NCBI GenBank assembly: GCA_942486035.1
Contig: CALNXK010000016.1
Coordinates: forward strand, 2,355,001 to 2,419,000
Direction: 5' to 3'
Origin: Porites lobata
Taxonomy: Eukaryota; Cnidaria; Anthozoa; Scleractinia; Poritidae
Length of the DNA: 64,000 nt
Shown: piece by piece, positions 11,971-23,803 of the stretch
Layout: each line of letters begins with the position of its first letter
Position numbering within the stretch: position 1 is the stretch's first letter
Translations under genes and position numbers: made by a program
The notes under the pieces: model-generated
Told to the model about the DNA's origin: nothing
Seen by the model: only the letters and a program-made list of their open reading frames with translations
Databases searched by the model: none

Positions 11971-14239
11971 CTAGAAAAAAAAGAAAGTTGTTCTTACATT
12001 TTCAGTAGTTTGATAGGTGTGCACTGAAGCAAATTCTATTGATTATTTTCATGGGACATAATAGACTCTCTCAAAGTCCTTCGCTTCTCAGTTCCGGTAG
12101 TAGTCTGTCAGTCACTTTAATTGGCCAGCAAAAGCATAAAAATACAGACACACAATGCTCAGTACAAAATATTGGCAGCAAACCGTATGAATCCTATTAA
12201 TAATAATTAGTAACGCATGCCAACAAAATAACTTGAGACAATTTGCCCTAAAGGGCCTTTCTAACATCTTGCAAACTTCAAAAAGGGAAAATAAAGCACT
12301 GCAACTTTGAATGGAGGGGGAGGGGTGTGGATTGTTTTTGCTCTGAAGTTCCCCTTTTTGAGTACAATGTCCCTACAATTTTGTCGCTGATTGACATCTA
12401 TGATTATACAGGGCTAAAAAAAAGTCCTGTTCATTAGTCCATGACAAGTAGATTTTCCAGCTGGACAACCAACTTTTAAAGCTCACTTTTTTGCCCATAC
12501 ATGTATATGGGCAAAGATCCAAGTAAGACACCTTCTAACCAAATCATTAACTAAAGCCCCATTCACACCAACTAAACATGGTTAAAAAATGGAAAACAGT
12601 AACAGAAAATTAGAACACAGCTAGGCTTCTACAGATAATTCAAATGAAATTCAACAGGTTACATAGTAGCAGCAATCAATAAAGTAGAGTAAACAGCTTC
12701 TTAACTGTACTGAGTGTACAAAGAAAAAAAAACTTAAACTGTGTTTAATTAAACAATTAAACAAGTTTAAGCCTTGATGTGCATGGGTCTTAAGACATGC
12801 AACAAGTGGCCATGGCCCTAGGCAAGGAAAAGGTGAGAGTTGCTTTCCCAAAGGACAAGCTTGAATTCAAGTTTTTTTCAAGCCCTATATAAAATAAAGC
12901 AAAATGTCCATGGCAAGCAAACTTCAAAGTCAAAATATACGGCATTACCATATGGTCAATTGCAGTTGTATCTTAAATCGCCTAGATTTGAATGTGGCAT
13001 GTGGTCACAGCATTTTATAAGCCAAGTCAAACTTTTGTTTGCGGAAAGTCCGAATCGATGAAAGTTCTTTCAGTTACAGCATACTAGTGCTTCATAACGA
13101 CATCAGCAATGAGAAAGGAATGTGAACACAAGAGTTCATCTTGTTATCTTGACAAACAGAGCCAAATCACCTTAATCGTTAACATCTAGCGCCAAAATCA
13201 ACATAACAGACTTTCTCAAAGTCCTTCGCTAATCTCTTTTCTGGTTCCAGAAGTAGTCTCTTGCTTTGCCAACGAAAACATAAAAAATTTCTAGCTCACT
13301 CTTTGCGCTTAAGAAACATTTTGAGCTTGACATGAGAACAAGTATTTGACTTGTTACACAGTAGCTTGCTTATTACGGTGGGCAAGTAAAGGGAAATACT
13401 TTATGATTCTGTTTTGAATCCAACTGAAAAAATAACTGAAAATATCCTGATGTCAGTTTCATTGCAGCACTAAAGTTAGTGGCCATGGGATGTGGACCCA
13501 GTATTACCTCATGATCAGTTAGCAGTATATCTTAAACAGCTTACAATAATTCGAATGTTATTGTTCAAGCCAAAAAGTCTGGTAACTACATGTATTCAGT
13601 GGTGTGGAGATGAGGCTATGACCTATTTCATGTTTCCGTGCAACAAGGAAAAGCTGAACACAGGGTATCAAAGGCTTCATCTTTAAGCCTTACATTAATC
13701 AATGATTACTGTGGGCGACAAGAGGAACCCATAATTCTGATCTACAGGTTGAAATGACGTATGCACGGCACTTATGTAGCCAGCTTTGAACAGCTACGTT
13801 TGGACCTCCACTAAAAATGAATGGAACACACAGACCTGGCAATCTGATCACATGTGAAACTTCCGTAGAGCACAGAATTGAAGAAAGACTTGGAGTGTTT
13901 TAACTCTGAATCGCTGTTGCCCACACTCATTGATTATTACTAGTTAAAATATATATCTAAAAGAATGCGTACTAAGATTTCTGTTTATTTTTAGGAATCA
14001 AGATTGCCAAGCAAGTGCAGCCAAGCTGAATCTCTGATAGACCCAATTCAATTAAGGTTGCTTTGACAATATTGGTCATTAGCGATTGGGCATTGGGTGT
14101 TTAAGCATGAGTTCTTGATGATTTGCTTGAGTGACCACCAAACAATAGCTTCAAAGTGCCCAATTACCAATGCCCAAAACAACCTTTATTGAGTCAGCTA
14201 CATAACAGCAAGATCAATGCACACATAACTAAAGCTAAC
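11971..14239 (-). other. NLR-1 intron between HEPN and OTU exons
   Basis: No exon recognised. About 12,300-12,900 matches 48,900-49,780 in the NLR-2 intron, and about 13,000-13,200 repeats the intron sequence of 9,400-9,640. The linker exon found in NLR-2 at 49,905-49,991 has no counterpart here that I can see. Confidence 0.55.
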
Positions 14240-14881
14240 CTGACTCATTAAATTCACTTTCGAGTTCATTCAGCTTGTCTTTGATATTGTCCTCCACTTT
14301 CTTCCACTGCTTTAGAAGTTCCCTGAAATGTTCTTCCTCCAGAGAGTCCATTTCCTGATCCCTTATTTCGTCAATGGCATCTCCATAATGGGCTCCTCCC
14401 AATCTCAACAAAGTGTCACGAATCTGCTGCCAGTAGTTACTGAACACAGCATCATTGATGAAGCCCTCTCCAGCATGTTTAGACACAGCATTCATGAAAT
14501 ACCTAACACGGGCAATGTCAGACTCACGACTGGCGTCTGCTGTGAGAGGAGGTGTGTCCCAGCCAGCAGGTGGAGGACTCAGATTACAGATTGTCCTTAA
14601 GAGCACTATCAAGAGGGGGATATCAAAGCTTGCAGATGTCACTTCAGGGGATGAAGAAGGATACAATTTACTCCACTGGAGTGAGTTTAACACCCCTCGC
14701 TTTCGAAGTAACAAAAGTTTAGAGTGTTTTTGATGTTTCAAACACCTATGAAGACTCTGTGGTGGAATTATTTTGTCAAAGGTTACCCTGAGTGCCTTTG
14801 AACCCAAGGTGATTAGAAGACGACATAAATGGGGATAATTTAATCCCTCATTAGTGCAAGCAAAGTGAGTTGATTCAGGAT
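14240..14881 (-). CDS. NLR-1: DZIP3-like HEPN domain exon
   Basis: 642-nt exon, phase 1 in (CCTTATAG acceptor) and phase 1 out (GAGTCAG/GTTAGC), so it is a symmetric module of 214 codons. The pattern matches the DZIP3-like HEPN family: LCRLLITLGSKALRVTFD near the N-terminus, QWSKLYP, then FDIPLLIVLLRTICNL, GWD.PP, a block where the family has R-N-x-x-x-H, and a coiled acidic tail. In that block the usual catalytic Arg is Met (MNAVSKH), one base change from Arg, while the His is kept. HEPN nuclease activity would be doubtful; a binding role is possible. No copy was found in NLR-2. The family call rests on pattern memory, not on a search. Confidence 0.8.
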
Positions 14882-15723
14882 CTATAAGGCAAAATGACAA
14901 AAATTCATTAACCAAAATTTTCACTTTTTATGGTTGCTATAAGTAATTAACCGTTGCCAAATTCTACAAGCTTTTTAACTACAGGGTTCGTGCAGACTTA
15001 TTCCAAAACAATACTTTACTTTTCCAGATAATTTCAAGGTTAACAAAATTAATAGGTGATCACTAAACACCTTGAAAAACACTGGATCCAAGCTTTTTTC
15101 ATGATGCACTGAGAACATATGGTAAACAAGGTGCAATGTGGACATTCTGTGATTAAATGTCTTCAGTACAGGGGAGATTGAAGGGAAATTGACCACAGGG
15201 AAAAAATCACTTATTAAGCAATTGTTGTATAGCTATGAAAAAAAGGTCCAGAGTTTTTACTATTTTTCCAGAGACTTTTTTTCTATTTTTCAAGACCTTT
15301 TCCAGGTGTTACGGGTTATGCGTTCAATTGACAACCCTGCAAATGGCAACTGGAATAAGGCTTTTACCTCTTAACATGCCATGACACTGCCATGGGTCTA
15401 CCATAATATTTAGTATTACTAGGTGTCTAACCCTTATAGAGACAATTTGTTGGGTAAAACCACTGCCCACTCCTGGTTGCTGTCTGTCACCCAAAAAACC
15501 ACTTTCAACCAAGCTCTCAAATGTATGATGGAAAATGTTTTTTTGCAAAAAAAAAAAAGAAAAATAAATAAATAAATAATAAAATGATAACAATAAGAAT
15601 AAATTTAATAGAATTCAATTCGTTTTTTAAATAATAATAATCTTTCTACTTGACACTGTGCAAATTAACAAAGTAATACGTACATGATTAAAATAATGTA
15701 CATGATCAAATTGACATTCATAC
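14882..15723 (-). other. NLR-1 intron between GT and HEPN exons
   Basis: No exon seen. It contains an A-rich, AATA-repeated low-complexity stretch at about 15,548-15,595. Little similarity to the NLR-2 intron at the same place, in keeping with the HEPN exon and its surroundings being private to NLR-1. Confidence 0.5.
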
Positions 15724-16825
15724 CATGAACCCAACTGATCATCTTCTCAGTAAGATCTTTAATCTGTTTTGCCCAGTTGTACTTTTTGTCAAAGGAATCA
15801 CGCAACATTTTCGCTTCCTCCAGTCGACTTTTCCTGTCCTTGGCCCAGATTTTCTTAATAGCTGAGGTCCAATCCATGGGTTCATCTGAGTTAACAACAT
15901 ATGTTGAACCAAAAGGTACACAACACAAAGCTTCTCCAAAACCAGAGTTACTGCTGACAATTATCCACTTCTTGAAACAAGTCCTTCAAACTCTCTCGCT
16001 CTTTAACAAATCCTCTTACTCTCAAGCGCCTTTCAGGAACACCACATTCAGTCAACCGTTTTGCTATTTCTTCGTGTTTTCCATCTGGGGCTCCAACAAA
16101 TACAAGCCGAGTATCTTCTAATGCAGAAATCACTTTTCCTGCAATGTCAAACCCTTTTAATTCAAAATCTTCTACGTCTCCCCGACCAAACACTAAGACA
16201 CTACGTTGTTGCCATTCACTGGGAACCTGCTTCAAGGCTGCAAACTCTTCAAATACTCCAGGAGTGAAGTCAAGAACAGTGTCATCTTTTCTACAGCTAC
16301 GTAGATATGAGCGGAAGGCCTCACTCAACTTGGGTCCAACTCCTACAACATGGTCTGCCATTTTACACAGTTCTACTTCAGTCTTGTGCTTTTCTTCGCC
16401 CTTTGAAATTGGGTTAGAATATTTTTTAAACATCCCAAGTTCTTCAGGGTCTGTGTGCACCACTTGAAGCCATTTGCACTTTTTAGATTTTTTTATGATT
16501 TGTGCTTGTTTACCAAGTTTAACTCCATGACCCACAATAATATCAATTTGCAGATGATCTGGAGGGAAGCTAAGCCACTCAAGTTGTTCAAAGCCAGGTA
16601 GTGGTTCTGCCTCCACGATCTTCACATTGTTTTGTAAGGCAACCTTCTTGTCCTCTTGACTGCATTGTGGTAAAAAGAAAGTGATTTCCGCTTCAGGGCA
16701 TTTGGCTAACTGAAGAGCTAATTCTCTGTTTATGGTAGAAAGCCCTCCTTTGCTTGATCCCCATTCAGAAGCCAATATAGTGACTTTCACTTTGCGAGAG
16801 CCACACAGTTGGTCATCACACATGT
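15724..16825 (-). pseudogene. NLR-1: glycosyltransferase (GT4-like) exon, broken
   Basis: Paralogue of the intact exon at 50,756-51,931. The ATG is at 16,823, right after a CTGCAG acceptor, and the exon ends at GTTCATG/GTATGA (phase 1). The N-terminal half is well preserved (KVTILASEWGSSKGGLST, VGVGPKLSEAF, RGFVKERESLKDLF). At about 15,958-15,966, some 82 bp of the NLR-2 sequence are replaced by 8 unrelated bases. The net loss is 74 bp: it shifts the frame and removes the part coding for SRTEGFGLTGLEAL, the E-x7-E site that binds the sugar nucleotide. The frame resumes downstream (about 15,724-15,955) in another register. No working glycosyltransferase can come from this exon as read. Confidence 0.9.
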
Positions 16826-16998
16826 CTGCAGTTTAAACTCTTTACACATAAGATGTCATTACCAAATATCCAAGTTGCCAAACATCTACAAAACGATAGA
16901 CAAAAACAGAGAACAATATATTATGATAACATTTCCAAAACTTACACACTACCCAACTTCGAAAATTCCAGCTAGGTTTCTGGCTGCCGAATAGCGAA

Positions 16999-17135
16999 TG
17001 ACTCTGAAGTTTATAGTGGTTAGGGTTAGGAAAGTGAGTGAATAAGGTTCTGTTAAGGGTCATCATACTGGGCAAACTGACCTGAAAATTGATTCACTCA
17101 GTTTCCTAACCCTAATCACTAAACTTCAGTATCAT
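16999..17135. repeat. Inverted repeat upstream of the NLR-1 GT exon
   Basis: Two arms of about 45 bp (ATGACTCTGAAGTTTATAGT... and the reverse, ...CTAAACTTCAGTATCATT) enclose a short spacer. The same palindrome precedes the NLR-2 GT exon at about 52,125-52,405, there with extra sequence in one arm. It is either an old element or a conserved intronic hairpin. Confidence 0.65.
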
Positions 17136-18559
17136 TGAGCCACCATTTGGTCCTAGCAACAAAATTCCTACCTTTCATAACCACACTTCCATACAACCAA
17201 AATTCCACACTTCTTTCACAGTTTTGTGACCCACACTCTGGTAGACTGCGAGCAGTCTCTTATTTTCTTCAAAGTAGCTGGGGTAGAATGCACAAGCAGC
17301 GAGCGGCCCACTCCCTTTTTGGCTTAAAGCATTTTCTTTGCCAAATGCACCATGTCTGAGAACTCGACGGATATTAATTAAGAGAAATGACGGACTGCTT
17401 GCAGTCTATACCCTGGCACTTAAGAACATAAATTTTGCTGTAATTATGAGCCACTGCTCTTCCTTTTGGATGAACGTTTATCAGAGGCCAAATACGACAA
17501 CTACATTAGCCTGCATAGCAAGTGGTTCAGTGTGGATTCGGAGCAAAGAACAAGAAACAAGAGTCCAAGACCGCATCAAAAATGGTGCAAGTAAAAGAGT
17601 AGGGAGGGGGTGGGAAAGAAAGGTAGGAAATACTTGTAGACAAACCCCGGGATTTTGAAAACCACCCATTTGGCCTGTTATGTCTAAGCACGTGCACTAC
17701 CATTTGATGCTGTCATCAGCGGTCATAAATTGACCACTAAAATGTTTGGCTTTCCATGGAGCAGAAGTGGTTTTTCAATGATATGTGTGGAAGTAACCAA
17801 ATAAAGTTTCTTTCTATTTCTGAAGCAACACGTGGATGGCGGGAATAAAGAAATCTCAATGAATCTGAATGATTAATGTAGGCTTTAAAGTTAAATCTTT
17901 TTAATTCTTCTAAAATAAAGGACTGCAAGGATGAAGTTTTGAATTTTTAGCTCAAAACCTTCAGAAAGTTGGATTTAAGGTGGTAAAATGTGACAAGCAT
18001 TCAAGTCTAGAATTTTAATCCTTGACACGGGTGTTTGTACAAGATCAAAGCTCAGCTAGACAGAATGGTGTACCATTCTCTCAACAGCAGAGAACAGAGT
18101 TGCTCTTAGCTTGTAAAGGCAACTAAGAACAAAGCCAAATGCAACCTGGCAACTGATGAAGTTCATGTGTAGAACCAAAACCATGGGCTGGCCTGAACAG
18201 AGAGTGGCAATAACAGAACAGTCACAAGACTGTTAAGCTAATTCAAAAGTTGTTACCAAGTAATCATTGCTTAAAGAGCAATCTTGACAATGCAATTCTC
18301 CATAGTTGATGTAGCTTCAATTTAAGGTGGAATCCATTCTTCGAGTAATTTGGAATTTCTTCTTCTTTGCACGGCTGTTTGACTTTAATTTTGAAGGAAA
18401 TTTTGATCCTGAATTTCTTAAGCAAAAAGTGTTTATTCCCTTTTTTGATGACCCTGAGACATCTCATCTGCGATAATGAACTCTAACCTTGACCGCTAAC
18501 CCCAATTTTTTTTTACTGCAAATTCAGAATTACTTTCAAACTGCATCTATCTAAACCTC
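17136..18559 (-). other. NLR-1 first intron, no exon seen
   Basis: Noncoding sequence between the GT exon and the LINE. Short open frames occur on both strands but show no conserved partner in NLR-2 and no family motif. Confidence 0.5.
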
Positions 18560-20754
18560 TTCAGAATTTAACAAAATTCCTTTTCCTCTTGATACATTTT
18601 CTATTTTCCATATTAATATATCCGTAGCCTCCCTAAACACTTTGACGACCTGTCAGAATATTTTCTTTCACTTCATATGTTGTTCTCTGCTGTTGTTGTT
18701 TCTGAAACCTCAGGTTACATAAGTCTAATTCTGATCTCTTTAATATTCCCGGCTACCATTGCATTTTATCTCCAATTTAAGAGAGAATAAATTAGGTGGT
18801 GGAGTTGGTCTTTACATTCAGTCTGATTTGAATTTTAAGCCTAGGACTGATCTTCAATCTTCTGACAAACTATTCACTGTACAAATCAGTTTTTGTGGAA
18901 ATAATGTGACCTTATGGTAAAAATATTATTGTTGGCTGCCTCTATAGACCTCCTGATGCCTCTCTTAATGACTTAAACATATTGAAGATATCTTGTCAGC
19001 CATCAGTCTTGAGAATAAGCTATCTAATATATTGTGGGTGATTTTAATATCAACATCCTCAAGTCTCATTCTCATCAACCTAAATATGAGTTCATTAATC
19101 TTATGACATCTAACAGCCTCAATTCTTTGATCTCCAAACCAACTCGCATAACTTCCTCAACTGCAACTCTGATTGACAACATATTTACAAACAATCTCGA
19201 ACTTAAAATGAATAGTGGCATTCTTTACACAGATTGATCTGATCACCTCCCAGTTTTTCAAGTTACCCACATGAAAATAATTGTTGAGCCACAAGGCCAA
19301 AATGCATTTGTAATTTCTTATTAACTCAACAACTATGTCAGAAATCAGGTCTAAACTGGAAGGTGTTGACTGGTCTTCAGTCTATTCCATCAATTCTGTA
19401 AATGAATCCTATGACACATTCTCTAGTCTTCTTACTTCGGCAAACAGTATATCATTTCCTCTTCAACCTGCATGCTCTGAATCTCGCCGCTCTTCAAACC
19501 CTGGTTCTCAAAAGCTCTCTTTACATCTTGTAAGAGGAAAAATCTTTTTACAAACAGTTCTAGTTAAACCCAACTGCACTCAACAAGTTGAGATATACAA
19601 CAAATACCGTAATAAATACAATTTTCTTGCCAGGAAAAAATACTTCCATGACAAACTTTCTCTCTGTTCACTCTACAAATTCTATGTTTCTTGTTTTATA
19701 TTCTCACACTTTAATTGCCTTCTACCTGCCTCTCTCTCCTCGCTCCTTCATTTTAATCATGATTTTCCTCTAACTCGTTCTCATTTCAACTTGCTTAAAA
19801 TGTTCCTAGTCAGGTATCAATTTGCTATTAGTTATCAAGCCTCGATTATTTGGAATGAAATTCCCTTGTCTATCCGTAACAGCCTTACCACCACTAACTT
19901 TAAAAAGGAACTAAAACTTTACTTTTTAAGCCTGAATACAATTAGCACAGGATTCTCATAGTTTATTGTCAGCTTAGGGAAAGTTCATTTAATATGACAA
20001 GGGGGGGGGGATGAAGACATTGAAACTCGAAGCTTGAAATTTTAGCAGCCCCCCTCGCTAGCGGTTCAATTTTTTAGGAGCCCCCTCCTTGGTAGTCAAA
20101 AAAATTTCAGAGCCTTCCCCCTCCTCCTTCAATTCCTTTGCTCCCCTGAAAAAAGATCGCTAGACTGTATTAAATATATTTACCGTTATTGTCTTCAATG
20201 GTTTATACTATGACAAACTTGAGATACAGTTGTGATACAATTTTCTAAAGCATTTTTAGGATGAACAAGAGTGTAATAATTATTGAGACTACATTTGTTA
20301 TAATTATCTGTAAACCACGTGATATAGCTGAGTTGCACAGGTCATTAAATTGTTGAGTTGAAAACCATCCGATCTGTATGATGATGTCATGTGTTGGTTT
20401 TGAAGTATACAAATTTTCGAGCCCCCTCCTAGTGCAACAATTTTTTCAGAGCCCCCTTCGGTGTCTAAAAATTTTTGCAGCCCCCTCAATATCCTCATCC
20501 CCCCCCCCTTGTCATATTAAATGAACTTTCCCTTATTTGTCGCTGGTTTTGTCTCTCGACTGCATGTATGTAAACTTATTTAATTACAGTTTTGTATCTT
20601 GTTTTAGTTTTGTAATTTAGCCTACAGTCTTCATTTCTATGTAAAACAATTTCTGTCACTTTGACCACAGGCCGTATAAGCCCCCGGCTTTGGCTTTACT
20701 GAGTTTGTACTACATGAGCGATGGAATAATAACGTTAAAGTTAAAGTTAAAACC
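18560..20754 (+). mobile_element. Degenerate LINE (endonuclease plus 3' tail, RT deleted)
   Basis: Remnant of a non-LTR retrotransposon in the first intron of NLR-1, opposite to the gene. Broken frames show the endonuclease domain (GGGVGLYIQSDL, YRPPDASLND, GDFNINIL at about 19,035). These run into the region before RT (about 19,335-19,660) and then straight into the far C-terminal part (IIWNEIPLSIRNS). The reverse transcriptase core is missing through an internal deletion. The 3' end is a short GTTAAA repeat at about 20,735-20,754. The left border is approximate. CR1/L2-like by appearance. Confidence 0.8.
19977..20532. mobile_element. MITE nested in the LINE, TTA target duplication
   Basis: 556 bp with almost perfect terminal inverted repeats of about 38 bp starting GGGAAAGTTCATTTAATATG and including long G/C runs. 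TTA flanks both sides (19,974-19,976 and 20,533-20,535). A 3-bp TTA duplication fits PIF/Harbinger-type elements, but no transposase is present. It inserted after the LINE. Confidence 0.85.
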
Positions 20755-21280
20755 ATTGTATTCACAGACAAAAGAAAATGGCTTTTAGTTATTCATATCC
20801 AGGGGGCACTTGGGAGAAAGTTGAACAACCTGAAACTCGTATTTATAGCTGCAAGAAGTGCTTTACGTTTCAAAAGAGGTTAACAAAAAAAATGCTCTCG
20901 CATTAGAGGGCCAATCTTGCTGACCAGAATAAACAATAACCTCAGAAAATAAATATGCATGTCACAGTCTCTCAGTATGAAACAAACCTTTGATCGACAC
21001 AGGTCAATAATATTTGACAAGCCAAGCCAATCAGCAGCAGGTGCCCTGTTCTCTGGCAAGCGGGGTTTTCAAAAATCCCAGAATTTGTTAGACTGTTTGC
21101 AGTCTGCCTTTTCTCTTAAAATCCGTCTAGTTCTTACCTCATCCAGCACGATTGCAAACCACGACATTTATCGCGGCTTCGCCGCTTGTGTGCTTAGGTT
21201 TCATGTAGAAGTTTGTCTACACGCATTTTCTTACCTCCCCTCCCCCCTCTTTCATTTTTTTGGCTCTCATTCCATTTCAT

Positions 21281-21712
21281 GCGCGGCCAAAACAGAAAAC
21301 CTTCCAAACAGAAACGCTTGCTCAGGGCGCTTGTTACGTAGGCGACTGTTACATGTATGCACATGAGCTGCAGGGGCTGCAAATGAATCCACCCTCTGAT
21401 AAAAAGATTACAAGTAAACAGAAACTAGTGACAATTAACATGCAAATTTCATGCTTTATGAATACAAATGCATTCTTTTCAAGTACCAATTACATCGCGC
21501 GGCCAAAACAGAAAATCTGCCAAACAGAAACGCTTGCTCAGGGCGCTTGTTACGCAGGCTACAGTTACATGTATGCGCTGCAAATGAATCCACTAGTGAC
21601 AATTAATATGCAAATTTTATGCTTTGTGAATACAAATGGATTCTTTTCAAGTACCAATTACATAAAAAACCCTACTCATAGTCATGATCTCACTTTTCGC
21701 ACTTTTATCACT
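21281..21712. repeat. Two tandem copies of a 216-bp unit
   Basis: GCGCGGCCAAAACAGAAAA recurs at 21,281 and 21,497 with the following ~200 bp repeated (CGCTTGCTCAGGGCGCTTG, then ACATGTATGC). A single related copy lies in the matching NLR-2 region near 52,830. No RNA or protein role was recognised. Confidence 0.75.
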
Positions 21713-21835
21713 GACTATCAAATGAACACGCATTAATTCTTCAACAGCCTGACAGAAAGGCAAGAAGCATGGGGGAAGCAGCACGGAAGCATCATGCAGA
21801 CTGTCTGCAGCATACTGTCAGGGAAACAAACTTAC

Positions 21836-21989
21836 CAAGAGCTTTCGTCCGTTCAATATCTTGAACTTGAGATTACAAAGGGATCACCGACGCATAAAAG
21901 ACGAAAATTTTTTCGTGTATAACTAAAAAGGAACCATACTTTCTCTGTACTCAACACGCCTCAGAAGACTGACTCACATACTTGGGGAA
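21836..21989 (-). other. NLR-1 noncoding first exon (5' UTR)
   Basis: Sequence ending in CTCTTG/GTAAGT on the minus strand, conserved with 53,537-53,690 of NLR-2 including the donor. It has no open frame kept in both genes. I infer a 5' UTR exon that splices to the GT exon, whose ATG lies 2 nt inside its acceptor. The start site is unknown. The 12.9-kb element begins at 21,998, just upstream. Confidence 0.6.
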
Positions 21990-22061
21990 GTTTTTTGGGT
22001 AAGTACTTCATGTCAAGCCATCATATAGTTGTCCATATATTTGTCCTGCATGCCTTCCTTA

Positions 22062-23803
22062 AGCTGCTTTAGCTTACTTGAGATGCTTTGCTTACTTGAG
22101 GTGCTTTGCTTGCTTGAGGTGCTTTGCTTACTTAAGGTGCTTTGCTTGCTTGAGGTGCTTTGCTTACTTAAGGTGCTTTGCTTGCTTGAGGTGCTTTGCT
22201 TGCTTGAGATGCTTTGCTTACTTAAGGTGCTTTAGCTTGCTTGAGGTGCTTTGCTTACTTGAGATGCTTTGCTTGCTTGAGGTGCTTTGCCTACTTGAGG
22301 TGCTTTAGCTTACTTGAGGTGCTTTGCTTGCTTGAGGTGCTTTGCTTACTTGAGATGCTTTGCTTACTTGAGATGCTTTGCTTGCTTGAGGTGCTTTGCT
22401 TGCTTGAGATGCTTTGCTTGCTTGAGGTGCTTTGCTTACTTGCGGTGCTTTAGCTTACTTGAGATGCTTTGCTTGCTTGAGATGCTTTGCTTACTTGAGA
22501 TGCTTTGCTTGCTTGAGGTGTTTGCCTGCTTGAGGTGCTTTAGCTTACTTGAGGTGCTTTGCTTGCTTGAGGTGCTTTGCTTACTTAAGATGCTTTGCTT
22601 ACTTGAGATGCTTTGCTTACTTGAGGTGCTTTGCTTGCTTGAGGTGCCTTGCTTACTTGAGGTGCTTTGCTTACTTAAGGTGCTTTAGCTTACTTGAGGT
22701 GCTTTGCCTACTTAAGGTGCTTTAGCTTACTTGAGGTGCTTTGCTTACTTGAGATGCTTTGCTTACTTAAGGTGCTTAGCTTGCTTGAGATGCTTTGCTT
22801 ACTTAACGTGTTTTAGCTTACTTGAGATGCTTTGCTTACTTGAGGTGCTTTGCTTGCTTGAGGTGCTTTGCTTACTTGAGGTGCTTTGCTTACTAAAGGT
22901 GCTTTGGCTTACTTGAGGTGCTTTGCTTGCTTGAGATGCTTTGCTTACTTAGGGTGCTTTAGCGTACTTGAGGTGGTTTGCCTACTTAAGGTGCTTTAGC
23001 TTACTTGAGGTGCTTTGCTTACTTGAGATGCTTTGCTTACTTAACGTGCTTTAGCTTACTTGAGATGCTTTGCTTACTTAAGGTGCTTTAGCTTGCTTGA
23101 GGTGCTTTGCTTACTTGAGATGCTTTGCTTGCTTGAGGTGCTTTGCCTACTTGAGGTGCTTTAGCTTACTTGAGATGCTTTGCTTACTTAAGGTGCTTTA
23201 GCTTGCTTGAGGTGCTTTGCTTACTTGAGATGCTTTGCTTGCTTGAGGTGCTTTGCCTACTTGAGGTGCTTTAGCTTACTTGAGGTGCTTTGCTTGCTTG
23301 AGGTGCTTTACTTGCTTGAGGTGCTTTGCCTACTTGAGGTGCTTTAGCTTACTTGAGGAGCTTTGCTTGCTTGAGGTGCTTTACTTGCTTGAGGTGCTTT
23401 GCCTACTTGAGGTGCTTTAGCTTGCTTGAGGAGCTTTGCTTGCTTGAGGTGCTTTACTTGCTTGAGATGCTTTGCTTACTTGAGATGCTTTGCTTACTTG
23501 AGGTGCTTTGCTTGCTTGAGGTGCTTTGCTTATTAAAGGTGCTTTGCTTACTTGAGATGCTTTGCTTACTTGAGGTGCTTTGCTTGCTTGAGGTGCTTTG
23601 CTTGCTTGAGATGCTTTGCTTACTTGAGGTGCTTTGCTTACTAAAGGTGCTTTGCTTACTTGAGGTGCTTTGCTTGCTTGAGGTGCTTTACTTACTTGAG
23701 GTGCTTTGCCTACTTGAGGTGCTTTGCTTACTTGCGGTGCTTTAGCTTGCTTGCGGTGCTTTGCTTGCTTGAGGTGCTGTGCTTACTTTGGTTACTTGAG
23801 GTG
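22062..23803. repeat. Left subterminal minisatellite, 18-19 bp unit
   Basis: Roughly 95 units of TTGCTTGAGGTGCTTTGC with C/T and G/A variants (TTACTTGAG, GAGATG). Units with one extra base (CTTTAGCTT) are frequent, so the reading frame drifts. A higher-order repeat of about 110 bp is visible at 23,082-23,300. Because 18 is a multiple of three, it gives long leucine/cysteine-rich open frames that I regard as artefacts. Confidence 0.95.

Noticed and set aside
14328..14733. Two plus-strand frames over the HEPN exon
   Set aside because: Antisense shadows of 14,240-14,881.
15777..16467. Plus-strand frames over the NLR-1 GT exon
   Set aside because: Shadows of the minus-strand GT coding sequence; no motif of their own. 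The same goes for 50,809-51,459.
17105..17120. Telomere-like CCTAACCCTAA
   Set aside because: Only one or two units, part of an inverted repeat; not a telomeric tract.
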